Source of the DNA: Hippasteria phrygiana
Taxonomy: Eukaryota > Echinodermata > Asteroidea > Valvatida > Goniasteridae
Length of the DNA: 64,000 bases
NCBI GenBank assembly: GCA_037893225.1
Contig: JAZGUH010000451.1
Location: 762,001 to 826,000, forward strand
Reading direction: 5' to 3'
A program made the position numbers and the translations under genes. Positions 61,421 through 64,000 of the stretch are shown here, piece by piece (positions within the stretch are counted from its first letter, which is position 1; each line of letters begins with the position of its first letter). The notes beneath the pieces are model-generated. The model was not told where the DNA came from and did not search any database. It worked only from the letters and a program-made list of their open reading frames with translations.

Positions 61421-64000
61421 ATATCTAAGCTACACATACGTGTGAAAATTGCTGTATTTGGTCAATATCCCATTCAATTATGAACAGGGAAAGGAGGGGC
61501 GTTCATCTGAAAATTTGGCAAACGTTAAGCAGCCACAATGCAGTAAACGGGAGAACGCACACAGAGTTCACAAGAAGAACTTTGTTGCGAGGTTTGAATT
61601 TTCTCGAAGAGTTCTAACGCTGTGAAGCTGGCGATGGTCTCAAATTGTTGCGCTAGATCTAAGCTACTCATACGTCTGGAAATTGCTGGATTTGGTCAAT
61701 ATCCCAGTAAAATTATGATCAGGGAAAGGAGGGGCGTTCATCTGAAAATGTGGCAAACGTCAAGCAGTCACAATGCAGTAAACAGGAGAACGCACACAGA
61801 GTTTATGGGAAGAAATTTGTTGCGAGGTTTGAATTTTCTCGAAGAGTTCTCACGCTGTGAAGCTGGCGATGGTCTGAAATTGTTGCGCTAGATCTAAGCT
61901 ACCCATAAGTGTGAAATTATTGGATTTGGTCAATATACCATTCAATTATGAACAGGGAAAGGAGGGGCGTTCATCTGAAAATTTGGCAAACGTTAAGCAG
62001 TCACAATGCAGTAAACGGAAGAACGCACACAGAGTTCACAGAAGGAAATTTGTTGCGAGGTTTGAATTTTCTGGAAGAGTTCTAACGCTGTGAAGCTGGC
62101 GATCGTCTGAAATTGTTGCGCTATATCTAAGCTACCCATACGTGTGAAAATTACTGTATTTGGTTAATATCCCATTCAATTATGAACAGGGAAAGGAGGG
62201 GCGTTCATCTGAAAATGTGGCAAACGTTAAGCAGTCACAATGCAGTAAACGGGAGAACGCACACAGAGTTCATAGAAGGAAATTTGTTGCGAGGTTTGAA
62301 TTTTCTCGAAGAGTTCTAACGCTGTGAAGCTGGCGATGGTCTGAAATTGTTGCGCTATATCTAAGCTACCCATACGTGTGAAAATTATTGTATATGGTCA
62401 ATATCCCATTCAATTATGAACAGGGAAAGGAGGGGCGTTCATCTGAAAATGTGGCAAACGTTAAGCAGTCACAATGCAGTAAACGGGAGAACGCACACAG
62501 AGTTCATGGGAAGAAATTTGTTGCGAGGTTTGAATTTTCTCGAAGAGTTCTAACGCTGTGAAGCTGGCGATGGTCTGAAATTGTTGCGCTAGATCTAAGC
62601 TACCCATACGTGTGAAAATTACTGTATTTGGTCAATATCCCATTCAATTATGAACAGGGAGAGGAGGGGCGTTCATCTGAAAATGTGGCAAACGTTAAGC
62701 AGTCACAATGCAGTAAACGGGAGAACGCACACAGAGTTCACGGGAAGACATTTGTTGCGAGGTTTGAATTTTCTCGAAGAGTTCTAACGCTGTGAAGCTG
62801 GCGATGGTCTGAAATTGTTGCGCTAGATCTAAGCTACCCATAAGCGTAAAAATTACTGGATTTGGTCAATATACCATTCAATTATGAACAGGGAAAGGAG
62901 GGGCGTTCATCTGAAAATGTTGCAAACGTTAAGCAGTCACAATGCAGTAAACGGGAGAACGCACACAGAGTTCACGGGAAATAATTAGTTGCGAGGTTTG
63001 TATTTTCTCGAAGAGTTCTCACGCTATGAAGCTGGCGATGGTCTCAAATTGTTCCGCTAGATCTAAGCTACCCATACGTGTGAAAATTTCTAGGTCAATA
63101 TCCCATTCAATTATGAACAGGGAAAGGTGGGGCGTTCATCTGAAAATTTGGCAAACGTTAAGCAGCCACAATGCAGTAAACGGGAGAACGCACACAGAGT
63201 TCACAAGAAGAACTTTGTTGCGAGGTTTGAATTTTCTCGAAGAGTTCTAACGCTGTGAAGCTGGCGATTGTCTCAAATTGTTGCGCTAGATCTAAGCTAC
63301 TCATACGTGTGGAAATTGCTGGATTTGGTCAATATCCCAGTAAAATTATGATCAGGGAAAGGAGGGGCGTTCATCTGAAAATGTGGCAAACGTCAAGCAG
63401 TCACAATGCAGTAAACGGGAGAACGCACACAGAGTTTATGGGAAGAAATTTGTTGCGAGGTTTGAATTTTCTCGAAGAGTTCTCACGCTGTGAAGCTGGC
63501 GATGGTCTGAAATTGTTGCGCTAGATCTAAGCTACCCATAAGTGTGAAATTATTGGATTTGGTCAATATACCATTCAATTATGAACAGGGAAAGGAGGGG
63601 CGTTCATCTGAAAATTTGGCAAACGTTAAGCAGTCACAATGCAGTAAACGGAAGAACGCACACAGAGTTCACAGAAGGAAATTTGTTGCGAGGTTTGAAT
63701 TTTCTGGAAGAGTTCTAACGCTGTGAAGCTGGCGATGGTCTGAAATTGTTGCGCTATATCTAAGCTACCCATACGTGTGAAAATTACTGTATTTGGTCAA
63801 TATCCCATTCAATTATGAACAGGGAAAGGAGGGGCGTTCATCTGAAAATGTTGCAAACGTTAAGCAGTCACAATGCAGTAAACGGGAGAACGCACACAGA
63901 GTTCACAAGAAGAACTTTGTTGCGAGGTTTGAATTTTCTCGAAGAGTTCTCACGCTATGAAGCTGGCGATGGTCTCAAATTGTTCCGCTAGATCTAAGCT
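61421..64000 (+). repeat. Partial third copy of the 15/19-mer
   Basis: Monomers at 61421, 61655, 61890, 62123, 62357, 62591, 62825, 63059, 63288, 63523 and 63756, then 11 bp of the next. It follows 57926 onward at +3495 bp until 63059, where two monomers are fused. The offset then becomes 3261 bp. It is cut by the window end. Confidence 0.91.
63059..63287 (+). other. C-D/E fusion monomer (229 bp)
   Basis: The start is C (AAAATTTCTAGGTC) and from AAAGGTGGGG on it is D/E (AATTTGGC, CAGCCAC, CACAAGAAGAAC). Relative to 59564-60026 one monomer of 234 bp is gone. The joint lies between about 63,088 and 63,127. Confidence 0.9.

Larger units (their letters stand above)
1..64000 (+). repeat. Satellite DNA array, ~234-bp monomer, head to tail
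   Basis: The window consists entirely of a tandem unit that starts with AGATCTAAGCTAC or ATATCTAAGCTAC every 229-240 bp (usually 234). I counted 274 complete monomers plus 11 bp. Every monomer has the same orientation and no foreign sequence interrupts them. All monomers share a core containing CAGGGAAAGGAGGGGCGTTC and the block TTTTCTCGAAGAGTTCT, with few exceptions. The consensus has about 40 C and 61 G in 234 bp on this strand (43% GC, clear G-over-C skew). Such arrays typically form constitutive heterochromatin or centromeres; this role is inferred. No gene is present, so every stretch is accounted for as satellite. I do not recognise the family. Confidence 0.99.

Noticed and set aside
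1..64000. CRISPR array
   Set aside because: Period is long (234 bp), the whole unit is repeated, there are no short repeats with unique spacers, and there are no cas genes.
1..64000. Ribosomal intergenic spacer or rDNA subrepeats
   Set aside because: No rRNA gene or non-repetitive segment appears in 64 kb, and subrepeat arrays in spacers are normally far shorter.
1..64000. Tandem-repeat protein gene
   Set aside because: Each monomer carries stops in all three forward frames and monomer lengths are not consistently multiples of three.

Overview
The whole 64 kb window is one uninterrupted satellite-DNA array. A unit of about 234 bp repeats head to tail on one strand from the first base to the last. 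I count 274 complete monomers plus an 11-bp start of the next, and the array runs off both ends. I see no gene, RNA gene, transposon, inverted block or unique spacer. The open reading frames of up to 91 codons are by-products of monomer sequence and length variants. The window is eukaryotic, and the layout is what one expects of pericentromeric or centromeric heterochromatin, though position and function are not shown by sequence alone. I cannot name the species or match the monomer to a known family. The monomer is about 43% GC with 11 CpG per 234 bp (observed/expected about 1.05 by hand count), so CpG is not depleted. That fits a sparsely methylated genome such as many invertebrates, or a young array.

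The array has higher-order repeats (HORs). Monomer classes differ by fixed substitutions and by length (229, 230, 233, 234, 235, 240 bp), and classes recur in a fixed order. Names used here: A (ATTATTGTATATGG start), B (AAATAATTAG), C (229 bp), D (CACATACG after CTA), E (ATTTTGC, CAGCCAC), F (235 bp), G (GCGTTTATGGGAAG), H (plain consensus), J (CATAAGCGTAAA), K (233 bp, AAGTGTGAAATTATT), W (CAATATGCGGG), C' (230 bp). A slash marks a hybrid monomer.

Layout. (1) 1-21,727: a 7-mer B-C-D-E-F-G-A (1634 bp), a shortened 4-mer B/E-F-G-A (937 bp) and a single A. Together they form a 12-mer of 2805 bp (two full copies, 1-5610), then rearranged 7-, 6-, 5- and 4-mers, including a 4.3-kb block repeated 10,044 bp downstream. 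(2) 21,728-26,389: two tandem copies of a 10-mer (2331 bp). (3) 26,390-50,470: a 27-mer of 6313 bp followed by a 26-mer copy of 6079 bp, nested 1400-bp 6-mers, a 1637-bp 7-mer, and blocks shared at offsets of 15,897 and 17,534 bp. (4) 50,471-64,000: a 19-mer (4426 bp), then a derived 15-mer (3495 bp) and a partial third copy.

Most block boundaries lie inside hybrid monomers whose two ends belong to different classes, as expected of in-register unequal crossover. Some crossovers can be placed within tens of bases, and one within about five. The window is best read as a record of satellite amplification, deletion and conversion. All lengths and identities here were read by eye and should be confirmed by a self-alignment.
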